Below, in pieces: positions 8,976 through 17,555 of a stretch of DNA of 64,000 nt. The stretch spans positions 33,321 through 97,320 of the forward strand of contig JAFYHQ010000033.1 of assembly GCA_017539105.1 (NCBI GenBank), read 5' to 3'. Each line of letters starts with the position of its first letter. Positions within the stretch are counted from its first letter, which is position 1. The notes under the pieces are model-generated. The model saw only the letters and a program-made list of their open reading frames with translations, did not search any database and was not told the origin of the DNA. Made by a program: the position numbers and the translations under genes. This stretch comes from Erysipelotrichaceae bacterium (GTDB lineage: Bacteria; Bacillota_I; Bacilli_A; Erysipelotrichales; Erysipelotrichaceae).

Positions 8976-9773
8976 ATGTACAGACTGATTGCTACCGATC
9001 TGGATCAGACATTGCTGAATGTTGATCATCATGTATCTCAAGAAGATATCGATACGATACGTCATCTTAAGGATGTCCGTTTCGTTCCTGCTTCCGGGCG
9101 CGATTTCCGTTCTTTGCAGGGAACTTTGAAGGAAATCGGCCTATACGATCAGGAAAACAGTTATGTTATCTCTTATAATGGTTCGATCATCACGGAAAAC
9201 AAAGGGAATCGTATCATTTTCAGCGAATACATGTGTCATGAAGATCTTCTGCGGCTGTTGGAGATCGGAAAAAAAGAGAATCTTTGCATCCATTTCTATA
9301 TGTCCGATGATATCTATATCTGGAACATCTATGAGGAAGAAACCGCTTATCTGAAAGGACATATGGCTTATCGCGAGATCGATACGCTGTCTGCTGACTT
9401 TTTCAAAGACAAGCAGCTGATCAAAGTCCTTTTTGCCAGAGATGATATGGATTATCTCATGAAACTGAGAAAGGATCTTGATCTGGAAGAAGAATATGAG
9501 ATATCGCTGTCTTCCAGCCATTATCTGGAATTTAATAAGAAAGGCGTCAGCAAAGGTCAGGCTTTAAAGAAACTCTGTGAAATACTGGAGATCGATATCA
9601 GAGACAGTATTGCCATAGGAGACAGCATCAATGATCTTACGATGCTGAAAATGGCAGGATTCTCCATCGCCGTGGCGAATGCATCCGAAGAAATAAAAAA
9701 AGATTGCGATGCCGTACTGGATGCGGATCACAATCATTCGCCGATCACGGAAATCGTTCGTAAATATCTATAA
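8976..9773 (+). CDS. Cof-type HAD hydrolase, candidate leaderless gene
   Basis: 265 residues of the HAD-IIB (Cof) family: motif I DLDQTLLN (Gln replaces the usual Gly), motif II SYNGS, Lys in KGVSKGQALK and motif IV GDSINDLTML. Members dephosphorylate sugar phosphates or FMN; the substrate here cannot be told. The start at 8976 (MYRLIATD) fits the family N-terminus. It has no Shine-Dalgarno, but a TACAAT hexamer (8964-8969) ends 6 nt before the ATG, placing a transcription start at the A of the ATG. It ends in a hairpin shared with recA. Confidence 0.9.
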   Translation: MYRLIATDLDQTLLNVDHHVSQEDIDTIRHLKDVRFVPASGRDFRSLQGTLKEIGLYDQENSYVISYNGSIITENKGNRIIFSEYMCHEDLLRLLEIGKKENLCIHFYMSDDIYIWNIYEEETAYLKGHMAYREIDTLSADFFKDKQLIKVLFARDDMDYLMKLRKDLDLEEEYEISLSSSHYLEFNKKGVSKGQALKKLCEILEIDIRDSIAIGDSINDLTMLKMAGFSIAVANASEEIKKDCDAVLDADHNHSPITEIVRKYL

Positions 9774-9797
9774 AGATCAGGCTTCGGCCTGATCTTT
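9772..9797. terminator. Bidirectional terminator between the HAD gene and recA
   Basis: Perfect 11-bp stem AAAGATCAGGC / GCCTGATCTTT around a stable TTCG tetraloop. The recA stop codon lies inside the stem. Confidence 0.9.
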
Positions 9798-10814
9798 GCT
9801 ATACATCTTTTCTTTGATCTGTTCCGTGATCTTTGCATCGATCTCGGGATTTGCTTTGAGATAAGCTCTAACCGAATCGGAACCCTGGCCGATCTTTTCG
9901 CCATTATAGGAATACCAGGAACCGGATTTCTCGATGATACCCATTTCCGTACCGAGATTGACGATTTCGGACAGATGGGAGATCCCTTCTCCATAATAGA
10001 TCTCGACCTGACAGGTCTTGAAAGGCGGAGCTACCTTGTTTTTGGCAACCTTGACATTGACCTTGTTTCCGATGACTTCCTGGCCATCCTTGATCGCTTC
10101 GGATTTACGCACTTCCAGACGGATCGTCGAATAGAATTTCAGTGCGCGTCCGCCTGTCGTCGTTTCCGGATTACCGAACATGACACCGACTTTTTCACGC
10201 AGCTGGTTGATGAAGATCGTCGTACAGCCGTGCGCATTCATCGCGCCTGCCAGTTTACGCATCGCCTTGGACATCAGACGTGCATGAAGTCCGATATTGG
10301 AATCGCCCATTTCTCCATCCAGTTCTGCCTGCGGAACCAGCGCCGCAACCGAGTCGACGACCACCAGGTCGATCGCTCCCGACTTGATCAGCACTTCCGC
10401 GATTTCCAGAGCCTGTTCTCCGGAATCCGGCTGCGACAATACCAGTTCATCGACATCGACGCCCAACGCTTTCGCATAACGCGGATCGATCGCGTGCTCG
10501 GCATCGATAAATGCCGCTTTGCCGCCGTTTTTCTGACATTCCGCGATACACTGCAAAGCCAGCGTCGTCTTACCGGAAGATTCCGGACCATAGATCTCGA
10601 CGATCCTTCCTCTTGGCAGACCGCCGACACCTAAAGCATAATCGATCGCCAAAGAACCGGTCGAAATCGCATCCACATCCACATTGGCATGTTCGCCAAG
10701 TTTCATGATCGAACCTTTGCCATACTGTTTCTCGATCGTTTTCAGCGCTTCATTCAGCAGCTGTTCCTTTTTTTCTGCGCTGATTTCCTGTATTTCATCC
10801 TCTTTTTTCGCCAT
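9777..10814 (-). CDS. recA: Recombinase RecA
   Basis: 345 residues, the normal length. Walker [10 protein letters not shown] near residue 70, the conserved [16 protein letters not shown] stretch and the [19 protein letters not shown] loop region leave no doubt. RecA forms the DNA strand-exchange filament and triggers LexA cleavage. An AGGAGG lies about 10 nt before the ATG. It follows pgsA by 46 bp on the same strand, an order seen in other Bacillota. I saw no clear SOS box (GAAC-N4-GTTC) in the gap. Confidence 0.98.
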   Translation of the reverse strand: MAKKEDEIQEISAEKKEQLLNEALKTIEKQYGKGSIMKLGEHANVDVDAISTGSLAIDYALGVGGLPRGRIVEIYGPESSGKTTLALQCIAECQKNGGKAAFIDAEHAIDPRYAKALGVDVDELVLSQPDSGEQALEIAEVLIKSGAIDLVVVDSVAALVPQAELDGEMGDSNIGLHARLMSKAMRKLAGAMNAHGCTTIFINQLREKVGVMFGNPETTTGGRALKFYSTIRLEVRKSEAIKDGQEVIGNKVNVKVAKNKVAPPFKTCQVEIYYGEGISHLSEIVNLGTEMGIIEKSGSWYSYNGEKIGQGSDSVRAYLKANPEIDAKITEQIKEKMYSKDQAEA

Positions 10815-10860
10815 AACGAGATTTCCTCCTATACATTATTCACAAGAATCTTCCATATTC

Positions 10861-11454
10861 CTACATCGATTCGAAGATATATGATCTTACCTGCATAAAA
10901 TAGGAATAACCGCCTGCCAAAGAAATAAAAGACGTAAACCAGATCATGATCTCGCTTACCGGCAGATACCAGAGTTCAAACGGAAGATTATTCAACAGAA
11001 TCAGAATGATTGAAAACATCTGCAATACGGTTTTGAGCTTGCCTAACAGTCCCGCAGAAACAACGACACCCTTCTGTGCGGCGATCATTCTGCAGCCATC
11101 AACAACTATATCCCGCAGGATCATGATGATGCAGCAAACAAGCGGGATCATATGCTTGTAAGACAGGATCAGAAGCATCATATTGACCAGAAGCTTGTCC
11201 GCGATCGGATCGGCAAACTTACCGAACGTGGTGACCAAATTTCTGGAACGTGCGATATGGCCATCCAGATAATCGGTAAACGATGCGACCGCAAAAATGC
11301 CTAATACGATCAGATTCAGATAAGGCAAAGTGATATTTCCTACCATGAAATAGCCCAGATGGATATTGAACTGTTCATAAGGAAAAAGCCATACCAAGGC
11401 TAAAATCGGTACAAGCAGGATACGGAATAATGTCAATTTGTTTGGTAGATTCAT
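10861..11454 (-). CDS. pgsA: CDP-diacylglycerol--glycerol-3-phosphate 3-phosphatidyltransferase
   Basis: 197 residues, several membrane helices, with the CDP-alcohol phosphotransferase motif D-G-x2-A-R-x8-G-x3-D-x3-D read as DYLDGHIARSRN...FGKFADPIADK. It makes phosphatidylglycerol phosphate, the first step to phosphatidylglycerol and cardiolipin, in the cytoplasmic membrane. The ATG at 11454 has no Shine-Dalgarno. A promoter (TTGTCA-17-CATAAT) predicts a leader of only about 14 nt, and a TAGAAT hexamer also sits 6 nt upstream of the ATG, so it may be leaderless or nearly so. recA follows. Confidence 0.95.
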   Translation of the reverse strand: MNLPNKLTLFRILLVPILALVWLFPYEQFNIHLGYFMVGNITLPYLNLIVLGIFAVASFTDYLDGHIARSRNLVTTFGKFADPIADKLLVNMMLLILSYKHMIPLVCCIIMILRDIVVDGCRMIAAQKGVVVSAGLLGKLKTVLQMFSIILILLNNLPFELWYLPVSEIMIWFTSFISLAGGYSYFMQVRSYIFESM

Positions 11455-11474
11455 ACAATCATTCTAACACAATT

Positions 11475-11503
11475 ATTATGCACCAGAAATCTCATTTTGA
11501 CAA
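11475..11503 (-). promoter_or_regulatory. Candidate promoter of pgsA-recA
   Basis: Minus strand TTGTCA (11498-11503), 17 bp spacer, CATAAT (11475-11480), with a TG just before the -10. It lies between the rnpB terminator and pgsA. Confidence 0.6.
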
Positions 11504-11537
11504 GAATTAATTTCTAGTAGATAGATGAAACAATAAG

Positions 11538-11559
11538 AAAAACCACTTTCGTGGTTTTA
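11538..11559 (-). terminator. Terminator of rnpB
   Basis: AAAACCAC / GTGGTTTT stem with a GAAA loop (minus strand) followed by TTCTT, directly 3' of the RNase P RNA. Confidence 0.85.
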
Positions 11560-11561
11560 TA

Positions 11562-11899
11562 TGATAACATTCAATAAGCCATGTTCTGTACTGGACAATC
11601 ATTTATCTGCACCAAGGTGCCTCGCAAATCGTTTCATTTCACTATTGCAAGTTCCCCTACCAAAATTTGGGTTTCTCGCTTATGGGGTTTATCACGTTCC
11701 ACTCTTATATTTCTATAAGACTCGTCTCTTTGACACTTTTACAGGCGCCATCCATGGATCACTCTTTAGGATTTCTGCCAGCCGTCAGCCGAAACTGCCC
11801 AAGCTTATTGTTTCACTTGGCATAAACACTACATCCGTCGCAGGATGTGCGAGCATGGACTTTCCTCTGAAATTCAGCGATTGTCTGAATGTTATTTGT
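11562..11899 (-). ncRNA. rnpB: RNase P RNA, type B
   Basis: About 335 nt on the minus strand. The hallmark GAGGAAAGTCCATGCTCGC begins near 11860, and the 3' end has ACAGAACATGGCTTA. The two ends form a perfect 10-bp P1 helix, ATAACATTCA (11886-11895) with TGAATGTTAT (11564-11573). The 5' sequence AACATTCAGACAATCGCTGAA closely resembles the Bacillus type B start. It is the catalytic RNA that matures tRNA 5' ends. It lies directly after gpsB, whose stop codon is inside P1. Shorter than the roughly 400 nt Bacillus RNA, so peripheral helices are reduced. Confidence 0.97.
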
Positions 11900-12206
11900 T
11901 ATAAACGATCTCTTCGAGCCTTGATACCCTCTTTAACAGATCGACGGAACTGTAGGAAGTCGTCGAGGACAGATCGAAGACCATCTTCTTGCTTTCAAGC
12001 TCGATATTCTTCGAAGTCAGTTCCTTGACTTTTTCCTGTAAGGTAGAAACGGTATCCAACAGCTGCTGTACGTTTGCTTCCATGATCTGATAATCGTCCA
12101 GAACGGTATCTAAAAAGGCATCTACTTCCGCGGGATCATAGCCCTTAAAATCGACATTAAACTGCTTGTTAAGGATTTCCTCCGGTGTTAAGTTCAGCTT
12201 TTCCAT
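11892..12206 (-). CDS. gpsB: Cell division protein GpsB (DivIVA family)
   Basis: 104 residues. The N-terminal LNLTPEEILNKQFNVDFKGYDPAEVDAFLD is the lipid/membrane-binding DivIVA-like domain, followed by a coiled coil and a C-terminal helix (residues about 80-104) for hexamer assembly. GpsB couples PBP1 and other wall enzymes to the division cycle. Start at 12206 chosen because CAGGAGATAG precedes it; the longer frame upstream is implausible. The stop codon lies in the first helix of rnpB. A class A PBP, a known GpsB partner type, is encoded just across the divergent promoter. Confidence 0.94.
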   Translation of the reverse strand: MEKLNLTPEEILNKQFNVDFKGYDPAEVDAFLDTVLDDYQIMEANVQQLLDTVSTLQEKVKELTSKNIELESKKMVFDLSSTTSYSSVDLLKRVSRLEEIVYNK

Positions 12207-12225
12207 ATCTATCTCCTGTTTCAAT

Positions 12226-12254
12226 ATAATAATACAAAAATAAAATACATTCAA
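12226..12254 (-). promoter_or_regulatory. Candidate promoter of gpsB-rnpB
   Basis: Minus strand TTGAAT (12249-12254), 17 bp spacer, TATTAT (12226-12231); predicted start about 13 nt before the gpsB ATG, just leaving room for its ribosome binding site. On the plus strand a TATAAT (12284-12289) with weak -35 TGGTAA (12261-12266) may serve recU. Confidence 0.5.
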
Positions 12255-12305
12255 GCAAACTGGTAATAAATACACAGTTATTATATAATATTTAGAGGTG
12301 AAACG

Positions 12306-12869
12306 ATGAAGTATCCGAACAGCAACAAAGTTTATGTCAAACCGAAAGAAACGACCTCCAACCGGGGAATGTCTCTGGAAGATGACATAAACGTGAGCAA
12401 CCGTTACTATCTGGCACATGAGATGGCGGTGGTTCATAAGAAACCGACGCCGATCACGATCGTGAAAGTCGATTATCCGAAACGGAGCGCTGCAAAGATC
12501 ACGGAAGCCTATTTCAAGGTTCCTTCGACCACCGACTACAACGGGATATATTTGGGGAAATATATCGACTTCGAAGCGAAGGAATGCGAGTCCAGGACTT
12601 CATTCCCTTTCTCATCGATTCATCCGCATCAGATCAGACATCTCAAGGATGTTCTGCGGCACGGGGCAATAGCCTTTATTATATTAAGAATGACTTCTTA
12701 TGATAAAGACTTTCTAATTAGAGCAGGTGATTTTATTGATTTCCATGATTCAGGCACGAGGAAGTCTCTTCCTTATGAGTGGATCGAAGAAAAAGGGTTT
12801 TTGATTAACCGCAGTTATCAGAGACCCTGCGACTATCTTGCGATAGTAAAAGAAGTCTTTGACTTATAG
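12306..12869 (+). CDS. recU: Holliday junction resolvase RecU
   Basis: 187 residues. Family signature blocks are present: NRGMSLEDDINVSN, the catalytic STTDYNGIYLGKYIDFEAKE with the metal-binding Asp and Glu-x-Lys, and IHPHQIRHL. RecU cleaves Holliday junctions and helps RecA loading. An AGAGGTGA ribosome binding site precedes the ATG. The PBP gene begins 7 bp after the stop, the conserved recU-pbp pairing of Bacillota (recU-ponA in Bacillus), so the two are probably one operon divergent from gpsB. Confidence 0.96.
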   Translation: MKYPNSNKVYVKPKETTSNRGMSLEDDINVSNRYYLAHEMAVVHKKPTPITIVKVDYPKRSAAKITEAYFKVPSTTDYNGIYLGKYIDFEAKECESRTSFPFSSIHPHQIRHLKDVLRHGAIAFIILRMTSYDKDFLIRAGDFIDFHDSGTRKSLPYEWIEEKGFLINRSYQRPCDYLAIVKEVFDL

Positions 12870-12876
12870 GAGGCTT

Positions 12877-15800
12877 ATGAGTACGAAAAAGAAAACGAAA
12901 AGAAAGATCAATGTCGTTAATCTCTGGGCGATCATCGTATCGCTGATCGCTGCCATGGCGATGATCGGGCTGATCCTCGGTATCGTTTTTCTTATGGCGA
13001 TGCTGAAGGATAAACCGAGCCTGAATATGGCTGATTTCGAACAAGCGGAATCGTCGGTCATCTATGACAGCAAAGGCGATGAGATCGCCAATCTCGGTAC
13101 GGTCATAAGACAGAATGTCGAATATGACGAAATCCCGAACTGTGTCGTCGATGCGTTCGTCGCGATCGAAGACTCGCGTTTCTTTGAACATAACGGATTC
13201 GACGTACCGCGTTTTACCAAAGCCATGCTGGAAAACATCCGTACTCTTTCTTTCGGTCAGGGCGGTTCCACTTTTACGATGCAGCTGGTCAAGAACACGT
13301 ATTTCGTCAACGATGATACCGGACAGCAGGCAGCAAGAAGCGGTCTTGGCGGTATCCGGCGTAAGGTCCAGGAGATCGCTTTGGCGATGGAACTGGAGAA
13401 AAACCGCAGCAAGCAGGATATTTTTACATCTTATATCAATAAACTGAATTTCGGCGGAGCGAATATCCGCGGCATACAGAAAGCTTCGCAGTACTATTTC
13501 GGCAAGAATATCAGCGAGTGCAACCTGGTGGAAGGCGCACTTTTAGCAGGTGTCATCAATGCGCCAAGCTGGTACAATCCGTTCTATAATCTGGAAGCCG
13601 CACAGGAACGTGTGACGGAAGTCCTTTATCAGATGTATCATCATGGCTATATCACCAGAACCGAATATGAACTGGCGAAAGCCGTGCGTGTCGAAGATAT
13701 TCTGAAGGATCCATACAGTTCCAGCGGCGATGGCGATGGCATCCCTTACCAGGCATATATCGATGCGGTCGTATCGGAGGTCATCGATATTACCGGCCTT
13801 GATCCATATACGACAACGATGCATATCTATACGCATATGATCAAGGGAATACAGGAACAGATGGATGATATCCAGGCCGGTAATTTTGAAGAAGGATATC
13901 TTTATTATCCGGATGAATACTTCGAAGTCGCTTCCGTCTGTATCGAAAACAGTACGGGCAAGGTCGTCGGTATCCTGGGCGGAAGAAACTATGCCAATGG
14001 CGGACAGCTGCTGCTCAATCATGCGACGGAACAGTATAAGCAGCCCGGTTCTTCGATCAAACCGATCCTGGATTATGCTCTGGCGTTCGAAAACCTCGGC
14101 TGGGCGACCGACCATGTCCTGTGCGACAAGCCGATGTGGCTCGATCCAAGCAACAGTATCGTCGTATACAATGATTCAGGAACCTATGTAGGCGATGTCA
14201 CCTTGAAACAGGCGCTGGGTCAGTCCATCAACACCTGCGCGATTCAGACCCTGCAGAATGTCCTGAATGAAAAGAAATATGAATACGTAGTCAACTATAC
14301 GCAATCGTTAGGCTATGATTTCAATCTGGATGATTTCAATGTCCAGTATGCGGTCGGCGGTTCGACTTGCGAGGTGAGTCCATACCAGCATGCCAGCGCT
14401 TATACCGCGATCATGAACTATGGCGTCTACAATAAGCCGCATACCATCGAGAGGATCGAATTCACCAACGGCAAGTCTCCGATCACGCCGACTTATGAGT
14501 CGACCCAAGTCATTTCCGAAGCTGCGGCATATCTGACCACGGAACTGATGAAATCAAATGTCGCCGATTACGGCGGTACCTATAACTATGTCAAATCGAC
14601 CGATTATACCGTTTACGGAAAGACCGGCACGACCGACTACGGTACATCCGGCAAAGACTACGGCATCCCTTCCGGCGCGATCAAAGACGGCTGGCTCGTG
14701 GCAGCGACAAGCGAATATACGACAGCGACCTGGGTCGGCTATGAAAAAGCCGTATCCGGTCAGCAGTCATATATCTTGAAGGATTACTATTACAACGACC
14801 GTCCTCAAGGCAAGATCGCTCATCTGATTCTGGAAGCCGCTTATAAATATGGCAATACCAAGCCGACGCAGCTGAGCAAGCCATCCGATGTCACGTCGAT
14901 TACCCACATCATCGGAACCTGGCCATATGCCGCATTCCAGGAAGATATGGATCCTTCTTTAAGAACGACCGGTCTGATCAAATCAGATTCCGTCAAACTG
15001 GTTAATCTTCCTGCTCCGACCATTAAGGATATTACAGATGATTATAAGGTCGATCTGCAAGACAACGGTCTTCTGACGATCCATTGGCCGGAATATCCGG
15101 ATGAAGATAAACTGGAAGGCGGAAGCGATGTCAAGGACATTTCTCTTAAGAACGCTTCCGGCGATGTGATCGTTGCGGCAACCGGCACCAATCTGTTTGA
15201 TTATAGGAAACTCTATGGTCCGATCCGTTACATGGCTGATCTGACAGTCAGCGGAAGCCAGACGATCAATGAGCATATCGTTACCAAAAACAAGAATGAG
15301 GAAAGAAAGCTGAAACTGAACCCGGGTGATACGATCAAAGTAGAACTCTATTACGGCTATGAGAATGGCAGTACGGTCTCCAATAAAGTATCATGGGAAA
15401 AGAAAGCCGATGTCTCATTCACTGTTCCTAATAGAAACTCAAGCAGAAAACAACTTGAAGAATGGGCAGCGAAATATAGTTTCATCAGTTTTGAAACGAA
15501 AGAAACTTATGATATACCGGAACCTTGCTGGGTCTTCAGCGATGGCGTAAACCAGATCGACTATGGCACGACCATTCATGTGACCGATGCGGATGTCCAT
15601 TACGTATTGACCTATTATGTCGAAAAGGATCATACTCTGAATATCCCGGTGACTGTTTCCGGCGACAACAAGTCTTTCAGCGTCACTGCGAGTTATGACG
15701 ACAGTAGCGAATTTGAAGGTTGGTTCTATGATGAGGTAGAAGGTCTGATCTTTGAAGAAGAAGGAGATAAACTTACAGTGAGAATCATGGAAGGATATGA

Positions 15801-15900
15801 GGAATCACTGGGAGATTGCGACGTGACAGTAAAAGCAAAAACCGATTACAAGACTGCTGAAGTTACGTTGCATATAAGAAACGGCGTATTCGCTCAATAG
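12877..15900 (+). CDS. Class A penicillin-binding protein (PBP1A type)
   Basis: 1007 residues. Lysine-rich cytoplasmic tail, one membrane helix (about 14-45), a GT51 glycosyltransferase domain with EDSRFFEHNGFD (catalytic Glu near 98) and GGSTFTMQLVKN, then a transpeptidase domain with SSIK near 391, SIN near 450 and KTG near 582. Residues of about 665-1007 form an extra Thr/Asp/Tyr-rich C-terminal tail that looks like Ig/Fn3-type repeats. It polymerises and crosslinks peptidoglycan outside the membrane. Start at 12877 chosen because TAGGAGG lies 4-6 nt upstream; recU ends immediately before. Confidence 0.94.
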   Translation: MSTKKKTKRKINVVNLWAIIVSLIAAMAMIGLILGIVFLMAMLKDKPSLNMADFEQAESSVIYDSKGDEIANLGTVIRQNVEYDEIPNCVVDAFVAIEDSRFFEHNGFDVPRFTKAMLENIRTLSFGQGGSTFTMQLVKNTYFVNDDTGQQAARSGLGGIRRKVQEIALAMELEKNRSKQDIFTSYINKLNFGGANIRGIQKASQYYFGKNISECNLVEGALLAGVINAPSWYNPFYNLEAAQERVTEVLYQMYHHGYITRTEYELAKAVRVEDILKDPYSSSGDGDGIPYQAYIDAVVSEVIDITGLDPYTTTMHIYTHMIKGIQEQMDDIQAGNFEEGYLYYPDEYFEVASVCIENSTGKVVGILGGRNYANGGQLLLNHATEQYKQPGSSIKPILDYALAFENLGWATDHVLCDKPMWLDPSNSIVVYNDSGTYVGDVTLKQALGQSINTCAIQTLQNVLNEKKYEYVVNYTQSLGYDFNLDDFNVQYAVGGSTCEVSPYQHASAYTAIMNYGVYNKPHTIERIEFTNGKSPITPTYESTQVISEAAAYLTTELMKSNVADYGGTYNYVKSTDYTVYGKTGTTDYGTSGKDYGIPSGAIKDGWLVAATSEYTTATWVGYEKAVSGQQSYILKDYYYNDRPQGKIAHLILEAAYKYGNTKPTQLSKPSDVTSITHIIGTWPYAAFQEDMDPSLRTTGLIKSDSVKLVNLPAPTIKDITDDYKVDLQDNGLLTIHWPEYPDEDKLEGGSDVKDISLKNASGDVIVAATGTNLFDYRKLYGPIRYMADLTVSGSQTINEHIVTKNKNEERKLKLNPGDTIKVELYYGYENGSTVSNKVSWEKKADVSFTVPNRNSSRKQLEEWAAKYSFISFETKETYDIPEPCWVFSDGVNQIDYGTTIHVTDADVHYVLTYYVEKDHTLNIPVTVSGDNKSFSVTASYDDSSEFEGWFYDEVEGLIFEEEGDKLTVRIMEGYEESLGDCDVTVKAKTDYKTAEVTLHIRNGVFAQ

Positions 15901-15915
15901 AAATAATTGATAATA

Positions 15916-15948
15916 AAAAAATAAGATTCCCTCCGGAATCTTATTTTT
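15916..15948. terminator. Bidirectional terminator between the PBP gene and the asp23-like gene
   Basis: Stem AAAAATAAGATTCC / GGAATCTTATTTTT with a CTCC loop; T runs on both strands. The asp23 stop codon is inside the stem. Confidence 0.9.
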
Positions 15949-16246
15949 CAAATCCTTGAATATCGATGTTGATAGCCTGCGCTTCCTGTCCCGTCATCAG
16001 CAGGATGTTTTCAGCGATATCATCCTGCAGCCGATTGCATAGCTTTACGATATCGATCCCCTGCTTGACTTTGATATTGACAGTCAGTGTCAGTTCGTTT
16101 TCTTTGTTGAATTTCGCTTCAACAAATCCTTTATCCTTCTTGACAGGATAAACGTTTTTCGTATTCTCGCACACGATGGAAGCGATATCTTCAAATGCTT
16201 TATCGCTGATCTGGCATGCGCCTATAGTTGTGTCATATTTTTCCAT
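15941..16246 (-). CDS. Asp23/Gls24 family envelope stress protein
   Basis: 101 residues matching the Asp23/Gls24/YloU-YqhY family: a small alpha/beta protein with ISDKAFEDIASIV near the N-terminus and NIKVKQGIDIVKLCNRLQDDIAENILLMTG, the family core. Members attach to the inner face of the membrane or modulate fatty-acid synthesis, but the exact role varies. The ATG at 16246 lies 7 bp after rsmF with only a weak ribosome binding site (TTTGGAT), suggesting translational coupling. It is the last gene of the truB-ribF-rsmF-asp23 run. Confidence 0.82.
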   Translation of the reverse strand: MEKYDTTIGACQISDKAFEDIASIVCENTKNVYPVKKDKGFVEAKFNKENELTLTVNIKVKQGIDIVKLCNRLQDDIAENILLMTGQEAQAINIDIQGFEK

Positions 16247-16253
16247 ATCCAAA

Positions 16254-17555
16254 TTATAACATTCTTCTTAGCCCTTTAGGATATTTATTTTTCATGATCC
16301 CTTTCGCACACTTTCCATAACCGAGACTGTAATCTTTATAGGTGATCTGATAATAATGATCCGGAAGCTCTGTTTTAAGTTCTCTTCCCTCCAGATAGGA
16401 TCTCATTTCTTCTTCGTTAAGATCGTAGACATGACGATAACAGCCCTTTAGAAGATTGCTGCGGTACAAGTGATGGCTTGGTTCGAAACGGTCTTTTGTC
16501 ATATCTCCCAGGTAGATCCCATATCGCAGGATGCCGTTGTCCAGATCATAAAGAGGAATCTGAGACATATAATAATGTCCATTGTATAGATAAAGGTAAT
16601 ACTCCCGTATATCAAGGTTTTCCTGAATGAAGGTATCGACTGTTTTCTGTTTTACAGGCTTCAGATTATGCAGTCTGGAATACGACGTTTCCGCATCGCT
16701 ATCTTTCTGAAACAGCGCAAAGAACTGTCCTTCCGTTTCATTTAACGGACAGAGTTTTACCGTTCCCGGATAATCGGAATAGGATTCCTGTTTTATAGGA
16801 ATCAGTTTCATGGTAGGATATCTTTCTAAATAGTTCTTTACCTGTTCTTCATCTTCCAAAAAGGAATAGGTACAAGTCGAATAAAGCAGCTGTCCTCCCG
16901 GTTTCAGTGTGCGATAGGCGGCATCCAGCAGTTTTTTCTGCAGTTCTGCCAGTTCTTTCGTATAAGATTCCGTAAGCATATCCATGATTTCCGGATACTT
17001 TCGTATCATTCCCTCTCCGGAACATGGCGCATCGAGAATCACCAGATCCGCCTGGCCTTCCAGCTGTTCGGACAGTCTGTCAGTATCCTTGCTGGTGATG
17101 ATCGCGTTACTGATTCCGAGACGCTCGAAATTCTGCGATATGACCAGCGCTCTTTCGTGGCTGATATCATTTGCGATCAGAAGGCTTTCTTCTTTCGCGC
17201 GATTGAGGATATCGATCGACTTCCCGCCCGGAGCGGCACACAGATCGACGATCAGTTTTACTTCGGCAAGATCCGGATAGGATGCAGGCAGGCTTGCAGC
17301 TACTTCCTGGGGGTAGATCAGTCCCAGATCATTCACGATCGTTTTACCGATATTGGAATGGTCATGATAATAGCTGTTATTGTCATAGGATGATTTTTTA
17401 CAAGGAAAATCGATCAGATCCAAAATGTCTTCTTTCTTTGCTTTCAATGTATTCAAGAAAAATCCTTGCGTACAAGGTTCTTTGAGTTTTTCCAGATAAT
17501 CTGACTGCTTTTCTTTAAAATAAGCTTTCGTCTGCTGATAGAAATAATCGTTCAT
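16254..17555 (-). CDS. RsmF/RsmB-type rRNA (cytosine-C5) methyltransferase
   Basis: 433 residues of the NOL1/NOP2/Sun family. SAM-binding motif I VDLCAAPGGKS near residue 108, motif IV DAPCSGEGMIRKYPEI with the release cysteine, and motif VI YSTCTYS with the nucleophilic cysteine are visible. A C-terminal PUA/RsmF-like domain follows (about residues 300-433). The length and C-terminal domain fit Gram-positive RsmF (16S rRNA m5C). It starts directly after ribF (1 bp gap), so it belongs to the same operon. Confidence 0.9.
   Translation of the reverse strand: MNDYFYQQTKAYFKEKQSDYLEKLKEPCTQGFFLNTLKAKKEDILDLIDFPCKKSSYDNNSYYHDHSNIGKTIVNDLGLIYPQEVAASLPASYPDLAEVKLIVDLCAAPGGKSIDILNRAKEESLLIANDISHERALVISQNFERLGISNAIITSKDTDRLSEQLEGQADLVILDAPCSGEGMIRKYPEIMDMLTESYTKELAELQKKLLDAAYRTLKPGGQLLYSTCTYSFLEDEEQVKNYLERYPTMKLIPIKQESYSDYPGTVKLCPLNETEGQFFALFQKDSDAETSYSRLHNLKPVKQKTVDTFIQENLDIREYYLYLYNGHYYMSQIPLYDLDNGILRYGIYLGDMTKDRFEPSHHLYRSNLLKGCYRHVYDLNEEEMRSYLEGRELKTELPDHYYQITYKDYSLGYGKCAKGIMKNKYPKGLRRML

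Noticed and set aside
11561..12028. Plus-strand protein-coding frame over 11561-12028
   Set aside because: The region is the RNase P RNA and gpsB on the other strand.
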